Shown here in pieces: positions 33,968 through 45,895 of a stretch of DNA of 64,000 nt. The stretch comes from Annona cherimola. Taxonomy: Eukaryota > Streptophyta > Magnoliopsida > Magnoliales > Annonaceae. The stretch is from contig CM059971.1 of assembly GCA_030490835.1 (NCBI GenBank), positions 40,162,012-40,226,011 of the forward strand, read 5' to 3'. A program made the position numbers and the translations under genes. The notes beneath the pieces were generated by a model. That model was given only the letters and a program-made list of their open reading frames with translations. It was not told where the DNA came from and ran no database searches. Position 1 is the first letter of the stretch. Each line of letters opens with the position of its first letter.

Positions 33968-36875
33968 TGTTTGCAATCTCATCTCAGGTGCACGGGTCGT
34001 AGATTATAGTATATAAATTATCAATCCATAGGGAATTTGGGACTATAAATTTTGCTTTTAAACGCTTTTGTGTCGGATATGGAGAAAATATAGCAAAAAA
34101 AAGAAAAGTGAGGAGAAAATATAGTAAATAAAAGGGAAAGGAAATAAACAAAATGGGAAGAGGAAATTGTAAATTAAAATGAGTAGAGAAAGCGAGAATG
34201 CGAGTACCTAGGGTCTAGGATTTCATATGCATCTTTTGCAACGGGTAGTGGTATAATTATTTAATTTGGATATTGTTTGTTAAAGGAGAACAAACCCTGA
34301 TTTATCCTTGCACCTTCTCTCGAAACCTATAAGGTGTACCATAATTTTCTTAACCATCTATTCTCATGGGATTAAGTTAATTAGAATCCATTAAGTTCTG
34401 TGGTTTGTTCATGGAATTCCTCAAGGTTATCATGCCTATTCTCATGGTCTTAGATTTCCAAGTTTAATATCTTGAGTATCGTATATTAGGCTTTCACCTC
34501 TCAGTTCCATCACCTAATATATAAAATCATGCCAAAGTACGGGCCCATGTACAAAGTAAGCATAAAAATCACAAGATATTAAATTAACAACAATATCCAT
34601 CATAAATAAATTAAAAACTCACACCAAGCTGCATTATACGCATGCTACATCCTAAACTCTAGATTTAAGGTTTAGCCAAGCATGTTTAAGTTCAAAATAA
34701 AATTAAAATTACAATCCATCTTAAACAAGATAATTAAAATTAAAAAGAAAAAAGATAGAATAGCATATTGGATCGAAGCTCCAATGGTGTGTCGGTTGCT
34801 CCACGCAATTCGCCGGTCCGCCTTTTTCCCGTGCTCTCCACCTTGCTTTCTCTTTCTCTCTCAACTTTCTGTCCGTGAATTTCTCTGCTCCGGAGCTCTC
34901 TGATTTGGAATCAACTGATGGAAATCTTCTTTACACTGCTCGTTGGAATTTTCTGCTCCGGAATGAACTTTCTTCCATCTGCTCTTTGAATGCTCTGTTG
35001 GAATTTCTATCTGGAATTTTGTCTGATTCCTCCTTAGAATCTTCTCATGATTCCTCTTCTTTGCCGGTTGCTCCCTTTTTATAGATGCATACCTCAATTG
35101 TCGTGGGCTCCATCTCCATCAATTTTTTGTGGACCCCACTAATCATATTGCTGCTGATTTTTATGCATCACATGAATTTGCATCTTGGCGATTAATTGGG
35201 CAGCTTGTGTATGGACAGCTAGTTTTTTTAATGGTGAATGCGTTTGCTTTAATTTGGTGAATGGTTTGTTGGGTCTACTTGATGATCACGTGATGGGCAA
35301 GGAAAATTAATGGACAACTTATCTTGGTGGGGTTCATGCATGGGAATTGTTTAGGTTGCATAAACGGGTGCTGCATTGCTTATTCACGTGATTATGCTCT
35401 TAATATCATAATGAGCTGTTGTTTTGTTTGTGGGGTCCATCTGCATGATCACGTGAATTAGCTATGTAAATGTGGACGGCTAAAAAAATGTTCATTGCGT
35501 GACTTTGGTTGATGGAAAATGAATGGCTGGATGGAGCATTTTTTTAATGCATGATGGATGGCTGGGATGTATTTTCTGGACGCTGGAGATTTGCTGATCA
35601 TTGATTTCTGGTGGGCCACAATCACGTGAATGCTGCTGCTTTTATTTGCTGGATGTTGCATTTTTCATGATCACGTGATGTGTACTTGGTAATTGGACAG
35701 CTGCTGATTTATTGAAATCACGTGAAATGCTATTGCTAATTTGTGGGGCCCATGGTATTTATGTACATGCTGCTGATCTCGTGACTTGCTGATGTTGTAT
35801 TTAAATTTCTGAATGCATGATGGACAGCTGGACAGCAAGGTTGCTGCTGAATTGATTTGGTGGGCCATTCACGTGAATAGGCAGCTGGAATTAATATGTT
35901 GTTGCTGTATGATAAATGGTCGTGGACAACTTATGAATTTAATGGTGGACCATAGATGGTGCGGTGATTTTCTGGATGGCCAGATTTGATGATTAATTGG
36001 AATGAACATGATGGCTTCATCATGCCTGGGAATTAATGGATGGTGCTGATTAATTGGAAGGCCAATTTTTTTGGACAATTTGGGCGTGATCAGATGGTTT
36101 AGATGGACTGATTGGACGGTGATGATTTAATCAATTTGTTGCAGCTGCTGGATGTTTTATTTCATGTGATTGCTACTGATTTTAATGATGCTGCATTGGA
36201 CGGTTATTACATTGGGGTCCACCTCAATGTGCAGCTGCAATTGCTTTGATTTGGTGGGCCACACATTCACGTGAATATGCATTTGACAATTTAATGAGCT
36301 GCTGCATTTTATATGTATTCACGTGAATTGATATGGGTGTTGATGGTGTGGCAATAAAAAAAAGAATGGGCAGCTAAATAATCACGTGATTGTGCTGGTT
36401 GTGGATAGCTTGGACGTGATCTATAAGGTGGGCCAAAAAAATGGAATGGACGGCTTTGATGGCTGGACATATTGGATTAGCGGTGATGATTGCTGCTGAT
36501 TTGTGGGCATCTCTGATAAATGTGTTACCGCTAGTGGGGTCCATGATCACGTTAACTAGCCGCTGCTTGCATTGGTGTGTGGGGCCCGCTTGGTGTAGTT
36601 TTTTTTCCTACATAAAAATATTTAAAAATCATTAATTTGCCAAAATCATTAGTGGGTTATAAAAATTATTCCAAGCCCATGGAAACAAATAAAATGTAAT
36701 TTCAAGCCAAAAGATTATAAAAATTGTTTAAATTGCTTGAAACTAATATTTAATACCCAAAAGTTGCAAAACCACATTTTAAACCAAATTTCATATTAAT
36801 TTCAGTTAATTACCCACCAAATTGGTATAAAATGTCCACAAAATATGTTACCAAATTCCAATTATAAGGAGTTCA
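33968..36875 (-). repeat. 5' LTR of element A, 2908 bp
   Basis: On the minus strand it begins TGAACTCCTTATAATTGG (36875) where the 3' LTR begins TGATAATTGG, an 8-bp difference. It ends at the CA opposite TG 33968. Read this way the GTACT duplication follows exactly at 36876-36880. It carries the TCACGTGA array and the TATA box (35073-35084). Its body aligns with 9544-12429 with scattered substitutions and a short insertion near 35187. Confidence 0.87.
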
Positions 36876-36880
36876 GTACT

Positions 36881-37616
36881 TCTTCCATTGGGTCAAATTC
36901 AACCCCAATTCTCTTACAAATCCCAGTGATAAGCGAAGGAAACAAATAACTTCCTTGAGTTGCCTTCGCATTTGCACAAATCTAATGAAACAATAGGTGC
37001 CCCACATTTATGGATTTCTTAGAAAATTTGGCATGAAAGAGAATGACTCTATCTAATGTTACATTACTGAGATGTGTTTACGGCATCATCCTAGTTGAAA
37101 CAAAACAAAACCACAACTTTCCTATAGGAATTAGAGCATTTCGCTTAAAAGAAAGTAATTGATACTTGGTGGTTCTCCATTTAGGTGGATTATAACAAAA
37201 CAACTGAGTGATTTGAGCTAAATCTCTGTCGGTTTTTTCCAAACATTGCTCATACTCATCAAGGTAATTAATATCGGGCAAATCATAGAAAGCATTGATA
37301 GCTTGTGCATGAAAAGGAACAATTTTGCTATGGACTTTAACCTTGCCTTGGTCATGCTTTATTACATTGACATAAAATTCTTTGACTAGAAGGATAATAG
37401 CAGGTTGAGGTTGTGCACAAAAAGTTTGCCATGCTAATTGATTGAGTCAATAAATGAATCAGATAAGGTAGTCACATTCACACCACACTCAAGGATAAGA
37501 GGCCTCTTTTGTAATGAGCTAGTCTATCTTTTATAGGCTTGCAAAGACATAAGCTTGTTGGTGTCATAACTATCTAGCTCACTTGTTTTTTTGCATTTAG
37601 AGGATGAAGAAGCCAT
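36881..37616 (-). pseudogene. env-like ORF of B2, N-terminal piece
   Basis: The minus-strand ATG at 37616-37614 gives MASSSSKCKK, matching the MASSSSAKRKK start of the B1 env-like protein. The conserved domain follows with the same landmarks: KEFYVNVI, VPFHAQAINAFYDL, LDEYEQCLEKTDRD, and TTKYQLLSF for B1's STGGQLTSF. Stops occur after about 30 and 60 codons and after TRMMP. The piece ends at the GTACT duplication of element A and resumes at 9543. It shows that element A landed in a pre-existing B-type env-like gene. Confidence 0.8.
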
Positions 37617-37779
37617 AACAATAATAACTAGTTACAACAACAAGCAAGCCAAACTCACTTACTCAAACCAAATTTGTAACTAAGGATTCCTCAAATCCCC
37701 CCTTCTCAACAAGTTAACAACAATGGTTGAATTACCTATCGAATTAGATAACCCTCTCAACCACACAATATTAACAAAG
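37617..37779. other. junction between B2 env-like leader and the A2 fragment
   Basis: AT-rich, no gene. At about 37780 the sequence switches to homology with the gag-PR region of element A (compare 30454), so two unrelated element fragments meet here, either by deletion or by an older insertion. Confidence 0.4.
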
Positions 37780-39448
37780 TGAGTGTGATTGTTTCGTACT
37801 CCTTGAGCTTTCGCTTGTTTGATAGCATCTCCTGTAAGAATTTTGCGTAGGCTGGCATATGTGAGAGCATGTCGATGAAAGGTACATTAATCGATAGGTT
37901 TTTGAGCATCGAGACAAACTTCTTGAATTATTTTTGAAGTTTAGCCTGTCGTTGCCTCTAAGGAAAAAGAAGAGAAGGCTGATATGATGGTGGTAGAATG
38001 TACCACTTCTCCACTACTGGTTCGGGTTGTGGTTCCTCGACTTGCTTCCGGAATTGGTTAGCTTCTGAGGTGGTTGAGATGAGTCGATTTTTTTACTACT
38101 TTGCAGAGTGTTTGCCTCCACTTGTTCCCTAGGGTTGACTTTGGGCTGGCTAGGGAGTTTGCCCTGATTTCTTTAAGATGAGGATGGAACATTCTTCGCT
38201 ATTTGGTTTGTAAGCAATTTAATGTGAGTTTGCATCTGGTCTATTCTTTCATCACTTTTCTTGAGAATTAGAAGAGTATTTTCGAGAATGGAGACATTGG
38301 GTTGTGCTTAAGGTGGTGCAGAATGGTTGTTGTGTTTGGAAAGTGAGGTGGTGTAGGTAAGGTTGTTGTGTTTTTGAAAGTAAGTTGGTTGGGTGGTCTT
38401 ATCAGAAAACTAGGTGGATTGTTGGTTTGTGCAAAATTTTGGGTGTTAGACTAGCTTAACCACGAGAAATTAGGGTAGTTCCTCCATACAGGGTTGTAAG
38501 TTTTTGAGCGAGGATTACCATATGTGCAAGCATTGTATTGGTTGTCGATTGCATTAGCTTGCTCGCCTGAAGTCTCCTGGATAATAAAACTACACTCAGA
38601 TGTGTAGTGTGATGCTCCATAAATTTTGCAAGAAAGTTGTTGAGATGAGTTTGTGCCTCGATCTATGGTTTTTATTTCTTTTTTCATAGTAGTATCTAGT
38701 CCATCTTAGCATGTGATGAGTTCAGGGACTCGATATCGTATACACCCGTATGTCGAGAGGGTCCTCGGATGTCGTCGTATTAAGAATCATGAGAGCTAGG
38801 TCATCAAGTATTGTAAGGGCCTCATCATTTGTGAGTCACATGAATCGGCCTTTGATAGGTGAATTGACGATGCTTCGGGTAGGTTGGTCAAGTCCATTGA
38901 AAAAATTCTCAATAATATCATCTTGAGAGATACCATAATGCGACACTTATGCTGTAGATCTTTTATTCTCTCCCATGTATCATAGAGAGTTGCATCATCT
39001 TTTTGGACAACTTGATTAATCTCGTCCTTAACTTTCTTAGTCTTTGTGGGTGAAAAATAGTTCTCTAAGAAGGCAATTGAAAACTCATCTCAAGGGTAAA
39101 GGAGTCAAGTTGCATAGAGAAGAACCACTCGGTCTCTCTATCAGGTAGAGAGAATGGAAAGAGCTAAAAATGGATTATTTCTTGTGGGATATATTCAGAT
39201 TGTTTTTCACGGCTACAGAAAAGTAGTGATTTGTACATTAGGGTTCTCAAAGGCAAGTCGTGCAAACTAGTCATGTTGAACCATCTGAATGAGCCCTAGT
39301 TTGAGTTCAAAGTTTCAAACCCCAATCTAAACTTCAATGATGCAGGACCCGAAGCCTTATGGGTCATCCTCTTAGGGGGGTTATTATTCTTTTCCTGATC
39401 TTTTGCATGCTCAGGTTGGGGCAAGCCTAGATTGTTATGGTTCGCCAT
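37780..39448 (-). pseudogene. gag and start of PR of an older A-type element (A2)
   Basis: Aligns in order with 30454-32127 of element A, but is more decayed. Landmarks: the knuckle-like CKIYGASHYTSEC (about 38630), GGACAACTTGATTAATCTCG at the gag core (about 39006), and a start ATG at 39448-39446 opposite CGCCAT. It has many stops and small indels. Pol is absent: homology ends at 37780. The leader continues to a degenerate primer site near 39736-39753. Confidence 0.75.
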
Positions 39449-39761
39449 TGTTCCTTATGAAGATTGTTGTTTGCGGTATTCTCAAACTTTTCTATTGAAA
39501 GTCCATTCAATTTCAAAGTCAATAGCAAATAGTTTTTCAGTTAGTTGTTTTGCAAAATTCCGAGTATGTTGGTCATAGAATAATAAGAGAGAACGAGTAG
39601 AGCACCATGAGTTGATTCAGGAAGAGAGAGTAATAGAAAATATGGTAGAAAAAGGAAAGAATATATAGAGAATAGAATAAAAAGAAAAGGAAAAAAGGAA
39701 AGTATCAAAATAACAAAGTTTAAAATAACACCGAATTCCCCAACAATGTCACTAAAATACT

Positions 39762-41000
39762 TGTTCGCAATCTCACTGCAAGTGCATAGATCGTAAATTG
39801 TAATATATAAAATATCAATCCATAGGGATTATAATACTTAAAACGTTTCTTGCTAAACACTTTAATCAAATACTAAGAAAGTAAAGTTGAGTAGAGGGAA
39901 AAATAGCAAAGGAGAGAAAAAAAGAATCTTCGAAACGCAGAACAAATATTAGAAATTGAGAGATAAGAGTACTTAGGGTCTAGGGTTTCACATGTAACAA
40001 CTGCAACATATATGTGAGGTGATTATTTAATTTGGATATTAAGTGTTAAAGGAGAACTATCTCTAAATTATTTTTGCACATTCTCTTGAAACTTGCAAGG
40101 CATACCCTAATCTTCTTAACCATCTATTCTCATACGATTAACTCAATTAGCATCAATTAAGTTCTGTGGAAGTTCATGGAATTCCTCGAGGTTATCATGC
40201 CTATTCTCATGATTTTAAATTTCAGATTTAACATTTTGATTATCGTATATTAGATTTTCACCTCTCAGTTTCATTACTTAATATATGGTTCTATCACTTA
40301 ATATATAGAATTATGTCGTAGTACAGGCCTATGCACTAAGAAGCATTAAGAATACAAGATATTAGATTAACAACAAATATTCTTCATAAATAAATCAAAA
40401 TCACAATATTTATTGCATTGTATGCTTACTATATCCTAAACTCTAGATTCGGGGTTTAACCTAGCATGTTTAAAATAAAATCCAACCATAAAAGTTATTA
40501 TATAACAAATCCATCAAATAACATAATCAAGCTTAGAAAGATATAAGAAAAGAAAACTTATTGATTAGAAGCTTTGATGGTGTCTTGAACACCTAAAGCA
40601 ACTCATTGTCTTGCTCCTTCCCTCGCGCTCTTCGTATTCTCTCGCTTTCGGATCTCAAACCCTAGCTCAAGTTATATTATAGATGCTTTGGGATGTTCCC
40701 AGAAGGTATTTGTATAGAGTACAGGAGGAGAACTTGCACACAGAGTCCGCACTGTGTAAATTTTACCATCTGGAAGGGGAGACGACCTTGCATTCCAGCG
40801 TTGCATAATTCACATGTAGTTTAGACCCACTTGTCGTCCCATTATAATGGGGCCAAAAAATAACATGCTACATTGTCCTATATTTTTTCTGAAGAAGACG
40901 ATTCCCTTTTTTCTAATGATGAGATATTAAAGAAGAAACCCTCATGCATGACTCGGGGACCACAATCGCTTATACGTAACACTTATCTTTCTTATTTTTA
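39762..41000 (-). repeat. A2 5' LTR, diverged or truncated
   Basis: Starts TGTTCGCAATCTCACTGC, the A-type LTR edge. It follows element A through the paragraph on GGTTATCATGCCTATTCTCATG (about 40189) to the GATGGTGTC stretch near 40580. The U3 part with TCACGTGA octamers is not recognisable beyond about 40700. The right end is approximate. Confidence 0.6.
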
Positions 41001-43146
41001 ATTTAGCCTATCATAAAAATAAAAATTAAAAATTAAGTAATAGAATTTCTATACATAGGAGACTCATACTCAATTAGATGATTTAGACTCATAAACTTTA
41101 TAAAATCACTTTAAAATTGGGTTACTCTTTATGATAACATATATAATTACATATGTTATTGAAAATCCAACAATTAATTATTTTTAATGCATTGCAATGG
41201 ACGAATAAGAAATTCCACAAATATTCACAATAAAATTTTACATAGAAAAAATTTTAAATTGCTAAAAATGTCATTACATCGTTGACATAAATACTTCATA
41301 TATAACACTGACTCCATTCAAGATTTTAGTATTACAATGACATGAAATCAACTCTACCCATTTCAATGCTTCTCTAATTATCTATTTTTTTTCTTATTTA
41401 AAAAAATTTCCTAAGCTTTTAGTTATGGGTTATTTAAATGGTTGGACAATATTTTTTTTATCAAAAATCCTTCTTTTCTATTATTTTAATTAATAAGATA
41501 TTTTAAGACTTTAACAATGTTTAAATTAGAATTCTCATTTTTCTATTGATTTTTTTTTTTACAATTTTTCACTCTTATTTGCAATATTTATGCATTCTAT
41601 GTATCTTTGGGTGAGTGTAATGGAATCTGCAAAGTGTATAATAGAAGTATGGAACAATGGTCTAATGAAAACGAAGTAAAATACGGGTTGGGGGACGAGA
41701 GTAGGTACATTTGGGTTATAAGTTTGGGTTTAAATTTAGGTTATGAACAGTTGACGTTGAGTGGAAGTAGGGTTGGAGGTTGGGCTATTATGTTAACCTA
41801 ATTTTTTGTAGTTGGGTTGGACAAGGTTTATAAATTGGGTTGGGCTGGGTTTGTGTATGAGTGAATTCGGTTGTGGGTTTGGTTAATGAAAACCTAACCC
41901 ACTTGCACCCCAAAGTAGTGCTGGAGAATAAGGCCTTGAAGCTTCAGCAACAGTAATGTTAAAAGGAGGAAGAGGATGGAATACCTACTTTAGAGCTCTA
42001 GTAGTGCTTTAAATATGGAGATGATCAATCTTCTGCTACTTGCATTGAACCATCCTATCTACTTCCCCAAATTTAGAGTTGTTGTTGTCATAATACCCAT
42101 CACCTTCAACATCAACAACATCATTGGTAGTGACGATTAATTCATTGGATAGTGGTAGTGGTTGTTAAGGAAGATGAATTCATAGGTACACTTGGCATTT
42201 AGAAAAAACTTAAACTTATGATGTGCTTGAAAAGTGATAAAACTTTTAAAACAAAAATTTAAGCCTCACTAATGGGTAAGTATGGGAGAAATTTGTATGT
42301 ATGACAAGAATTACTAAAAATGTGTGGGTGTGTCGAGAATTAAGAATAAATTTCATGAATATATTCAAAATTTTCCATATACGTTTTAAAGTTGACCTAT
42401 TCAAAACAATTAAAATAATTTTTAATATCACGTTAAGAGAAGTTAGACATTAATATATTTTGATCTTGTTGACGCCATTGAATCAAAACACCAACATATT
42501 TCAATCATATGTCATATGGGCTTTGCTTATATTTAACCAGGTTAAATAAAAGTAGTTCCATATAATCTCCTTAATTTTAATATGTTCATAATTGATACAG
42601 AATCTAATCAATTTATTATATTTAAAATATGATTTTGTCTCGATTTATTGTGACCAATGCCTGATTCTTAATTAGTGATGAGGTGTTGATGGGCCATTAG
42701 CACTAGGGCATTGCTGAAGGCACTATAGACCTTGGAGCCATTATCATTTGGATCCATGCTTACTGAAATCTCGGGCCTCTAGCAGCTGCTAAGCAATATG
42801 AAGTTTTTAGGGGTAATGGTTGGAACAACTCTTATGGTTAGAGGTCTTATGAGAAGGACAATGTGAACTTGGGGCTAACTTTGGTGCCAGAGAAGTGGAA
42901 GTGGAGGTTGATTTTGTTTTAAGGTGGGTATTAAATGCCAAAGATTAGGAAAAATTATGGAAGATAGATTGAGAGGGGATGAACAGTAGAGTTGAAAAAG
43001 ATGGTAAAGCTAGATCCCTCCTGTCGTGGAGCAAACCAGTTGCTGACTAGCTCAATAATGACATTTAGGAAGATGAAGAAGATAAGTATTTAGGCGTCTA
43101 AGAAAATTTGCTCTTTTTATTGCTTCATACTACAACTCAAGCTAAC
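41001..43146. other. AT-rich intergenic DNA without a recognisable gene
   Basis: Homopolymer-rich up to 41600. A GGGTTGGGTTGG-type low-complexity stretch lies around 41690-41900. From about 42680 to 43100 base composition is more balanced, with a patchy protein-like frame (NLGLTLVPEKWKWRLI) but stops in all frames; a gene or transposon relic is possible. CTAAC at 43142-43146 is the target duplication of B1. Confidence 0.5.
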
Positions 43147-43174
43147 TGATAACTCGTAAAAATACGAGTTATCA
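43147..43174 (+). repeat. perfect 12-bp hairpin at the LTR start
   Basis: Arms TGATAACTCGTA and TACGAGTTATCA with loop AAAA. In the 3' LTR (49192-49219) the loop is TTTT and the second arm has one mismatch (TACGAGTTACCA). The B2 LTR at 6218-6245 has an equivalent hairpin with a different loop. Confidence 0.9.
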
Positions 43175-43418
43175 TGGTCCATTTCAGACTTAATTTGTGT
43201 GTTAGTTCGAGAGATTAGGCTTAGTTTGCACTCTTTTAACTTAATTCTCATCCGCTTTGCATTTTAGGAGCATTAATTAGTTTTTAGGCAATTTTAGCAT
43301 TATTTAGGCATTTTTAGTTTATTTATTTAGTTTTTCCATCTTTTGTAGGAAGGACGGGACACACGAAGGCAAAGCGGATGAGTTGAACGCAAGCTAAGGC
43401 ATCCACAGGTAGAGAGTT

Positions 43419-43689
43419 GGCGCCACCCTACGTACCTTGGCCGTTGACAGCACACACCACTCACAGCATGGTTTCCAGAGAGTTGGTACCTAGGCACCAC
43501 CCATGGGTGCCCAGGCGCCACTTCATCTACAAGCAGCTCGAGTGCAGACGTCGCTGAAACCACAGTTCAGAAATTACATCCAGGGAGTTGGCACCTAGGT
43601 GCCACCTAGGGGCGCCTAGGCGCCAAGCAGGGGTAGCTACAAAAGTTAAGGAGAAGCTCCAGGCAGGGACAGTCCAGAGAGTTGGCGCC
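43419..43689 (+). promoter_or_regulatory. U3 array of GGCGCC palindromes
   Basis: GGCGCC at 43419 and 43514, the 14-bp palindrome GGCGCCTAGGCGCC at 43611-43624, and GGCGCC at 43684, interspersed with decayed GGCACCTAGGTGCC-type copies. Most are preceded by GAGAGTT or GAGTT. The array ends about 100 bp before the TATA box. Equivalents in the 3' LTR: 49464, 49538-49551, 49632 and the 18-bp perfect palindrome 49703-49720. Confidence 0.6.
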
Positions 43690-43786
43690 TAAGTGCCAGT
43701 GCAAAAATTCATAGGGTTTCCAGAATGTGTCCAAACTGCTCGGCACACAGAGAATATTCCAGTGCGTAAACTGCGCAGATAGGACT

Positions 43787-43796
43787 CTATATATAG
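43787..43796 (+). promoter_or_regulatory. LTR TATA box
   Basis: CTATATATAG; the 3' LTR counterpart is TTATATATAG at 49771-49780. Confidence 0.65.
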
Positions 43797-44799
43797 TTTC
43801 TAGGGGTTCGCGCACGCGATAGTGGGGAAAGAGAGAAAAGAAGGAGCCGGGAGTACGAACTACAGTGCAAGAGAAAGCAGAAATCAAGATTAAAGCTCGG
43901 ATTGAAGAAAGGTTTTAAGTCCCGTTGGTGGAAACCGCCGAAAAACAGTTTTTTTTATTCTTTCCAATTTTCTTTCTCTGCCTTATGGATACTTTTTATA
44001 TGGATGTATTGGATGTTAAGATTATGTTTTTGAACTAAACCTCCATTAGATGGATAGTTAGGATGATTTGAATTCTAAACTATATTGTTTCTTAGTTCTT
44101 AGAATGTTCGGGAATGAATAGTTGATTTTATGCATGATTGTGTATGATTTACCTTTGCATGTGTAGATTTAATGCTTTTTACAAGATTACCTATCTTGTA
44201 AGATGATTTAATTGCTTGATTTATCCTTGGAAGAGGAAGATCTTTGCAGGATCTATGTGCAAGGCATAGGTTTCGACCTTTGTGTAAGGAGAGTTGTTTA
44301 ACGGATAGGAATATACCGTTAAACCCTGTGTAGTCATTATACAAGTTATGAACTTATCAATTTCACTTTATTTAATGGCATGAGAACACAGCACTTAAAC
44401 AAAGTGTAATTAGCTTTATATAATGTTGGAAGATATATAAAGATATATGAACTTGGGCTAGTAAATTCATATGCAATCTAATTAAAAAGAACCAGAGCAA
44501 TATAGCTTAGATTCAAGAATTCCGATCTATCCATCTGACATCCCTAATCAGAAAATCCGTTCAAAGTACCCAGTAATCTCAAAATTTTACTCTAATTTCT
44601 CATTGCAATCGTTAGCTTAGTTAAATCACAAAACCAAAATTTTCCATCCATAGAACGCAGTTTAACTAATTAATAATTCGGTTAATAATTCCTCGTGGGA
44701 ACGATACTTTACTCACCTTTTTTTTTCTTGACACGGCACGTATACTTGCGTAAATAGCGAGCATTTTAATTGACATATACGCAGCTCGTCAAGTTTTTG

Positions 44800-44817
44800 G
44801 CACCGTTGCCGGGGAAT
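44800..44817 (+). other. primer binding site of B1
   Basis: TGGCACCGTTGCCGGGGA, seven bases after the LTR end, at the same spacing as in element A. One base from the common Athila site TGGCGCCGTTGCCGGGGA. Confidence 0.8.
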
Positions 44818-44961
44818 TGTTTAACTAATTATTGATTAGTTTCATTGCTTTCTTGTACAATTCTGTAATTATATTTCATTTTACATTTTTTTCTTTTTTT
44901 CTTTTCAATTCTTTTCTTTTGATAGACTCTTATTTCAAGGGTCCGTTTATTGAAATTTTCA

Positions 44962-45884
44962 ATGGCTTCATATGCTTACTATTGGCCAAGTGCAGGATTT
45001 TCAGCACCAAGTACATTGGGCTTCCATGAGTATGACAATGTATGGACACCTCCAACTCAGTTGGTAGGTTTTGGTAATCATATGCAGGATATGAATAATT
45101 CTTATTCAATTTACTACGATTTGTGCGGAGCTGACGGACACTTATCAATTCAATGCGTATATTACTCAGCATCTATGGGCCGTCTTAATCATTCAAATGA
45201 TGCACAAAACAATTATGGAGACCCGCAATCAGAAAATATGATGCCCATGGGATTTCAAGCATATCCAGAAGAGGAACCATCGCTACCCGAAAGCAAGTCA
45301 TCTTTAGAGGACATGGTCATGGAATTTATGAAGAGCCAAATGGAGTTTAACACGAACTTGCAAAAACAGGTGGAGCAATTGGCTACAGCACTCCAATGCC
45401 AGATCAAGAAGTGTCTTTTGATCATATAAAAGAAAATTCAAAAGAAGATGAGTTGGAACAGAGCTGTGAAGTCAATCCGAGTACTAATAAAGATATATCA
45501 ATCGATGTGATAGAGCAACCTATACCTCAATTCGTTCTTGAACAATTGGCCGAACCAATGGAAAGCCAGGAAGTGGAAGAAGAAATTGATGAAGAGATAG
45601 AGGCTGATATTGTGGAGAAAATTGAAAATTATCAGATCAACACTCCTCTAATTGGTCCTCTTGAAATTCAAGTGCAACACGACTTGATCGATCAATGCAT
45701 AGCCATGGAAAGCAGCATCTGGAAGCCACCCTTAATTCAAGACCCTGAAGAACAATTCTTCTACAGTCTCTATGAAATTCAGGAAAGAAGGCGAACTGAT
45801 CCATTTGAAGAGGCTGGGAAGAAATCTGAACTTCTAGTGCACACGCTGCATGGAAGGAAGTTTAACAGAGCAGGAATTGGCTAA
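44962..45884 (+). pseudogene. gag remnant of B1, two overlapping frames
   Basis: The first frame starts MASYAYYWPSAGF (44962) and contains a knuckle-like YDLCGADGHLSIQC in which the first Cys is Tyr. It then has a SLEDMVMEFMKSQMEFN coiled-coil stretch typical of the part of Athila gag after the zinc knuckle, and stops at 45427. The second frame, overlapping from 45396, continues with an acidic region (EEEIDEEIEADIVEKIEN) to a stop at 45884. The junction QLATALQ/QEVSFDH suggests one ancestral frame split by a small indel. The capsid core (the TWDEL...FFP region) is missing, so this is an internally deleted gag, perhaps now mainly RNA packaging sequence. Confidence 0.6.
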
Positions 45885-45895
45885 TCATTATGGAA

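Larger units (their letters stand above)
9544..36875 (-). mobile_element. Athila-type Ty3/gypsy element A, complete but nested and defective
   Basis: Two long LTRs (9544-12429 and 33968-36875) flank a minus-strand gag-PR-RT-RNase H-IN core. The target duplication GTACT is found at 9539-9543 and 36876-36880. On the minus strand the order is 5' LTR, primer binding site, gag, pol, noncoding tail, polypurine tract, 3' LTR. It is interrupted by two family-2 LTR insertions (14935-27775, itself containing a whole SIRE-type element, and 32181-33774). Removing them leaves roughly 12.9 kb. All coding regions carry stops or frameshifts. No env-like ORF was found between IN and the polypurine tract. Sampled LTR stretches differ by a few percent, so A is older than the insertions inside it. 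Confidence 0.88.
43147..44793 (+). repeat. 5' LTR of B1, 1647 bp
   Basis: TGATAACTCG...GCAGCTCGTCA. U3 contains GGCGCC palindromes; TATA box at 43787-43796. It starts with a perfect hairpin. Confidence 0.93.

Noticed and set aside
37078..37281. Small independent gene
   Set aside because: It is the middle of the B2 env-like pseudogene, aligning with the B1 env-like ORF.
41690..41900. GGGTTGGGTTGG stretch as a telomere-like repeat
   Set aside because: It is not the plant TTTAGGG repeat and is irregular; treated as low complexity.
43327..43887. Cys-rich ORFs on the minus strand of the B1 LTR (also 49368)
   Set aside because: Products of the GGCGCC repeat region; antisense to the LTR transcript and not conserved between the two LTRs.
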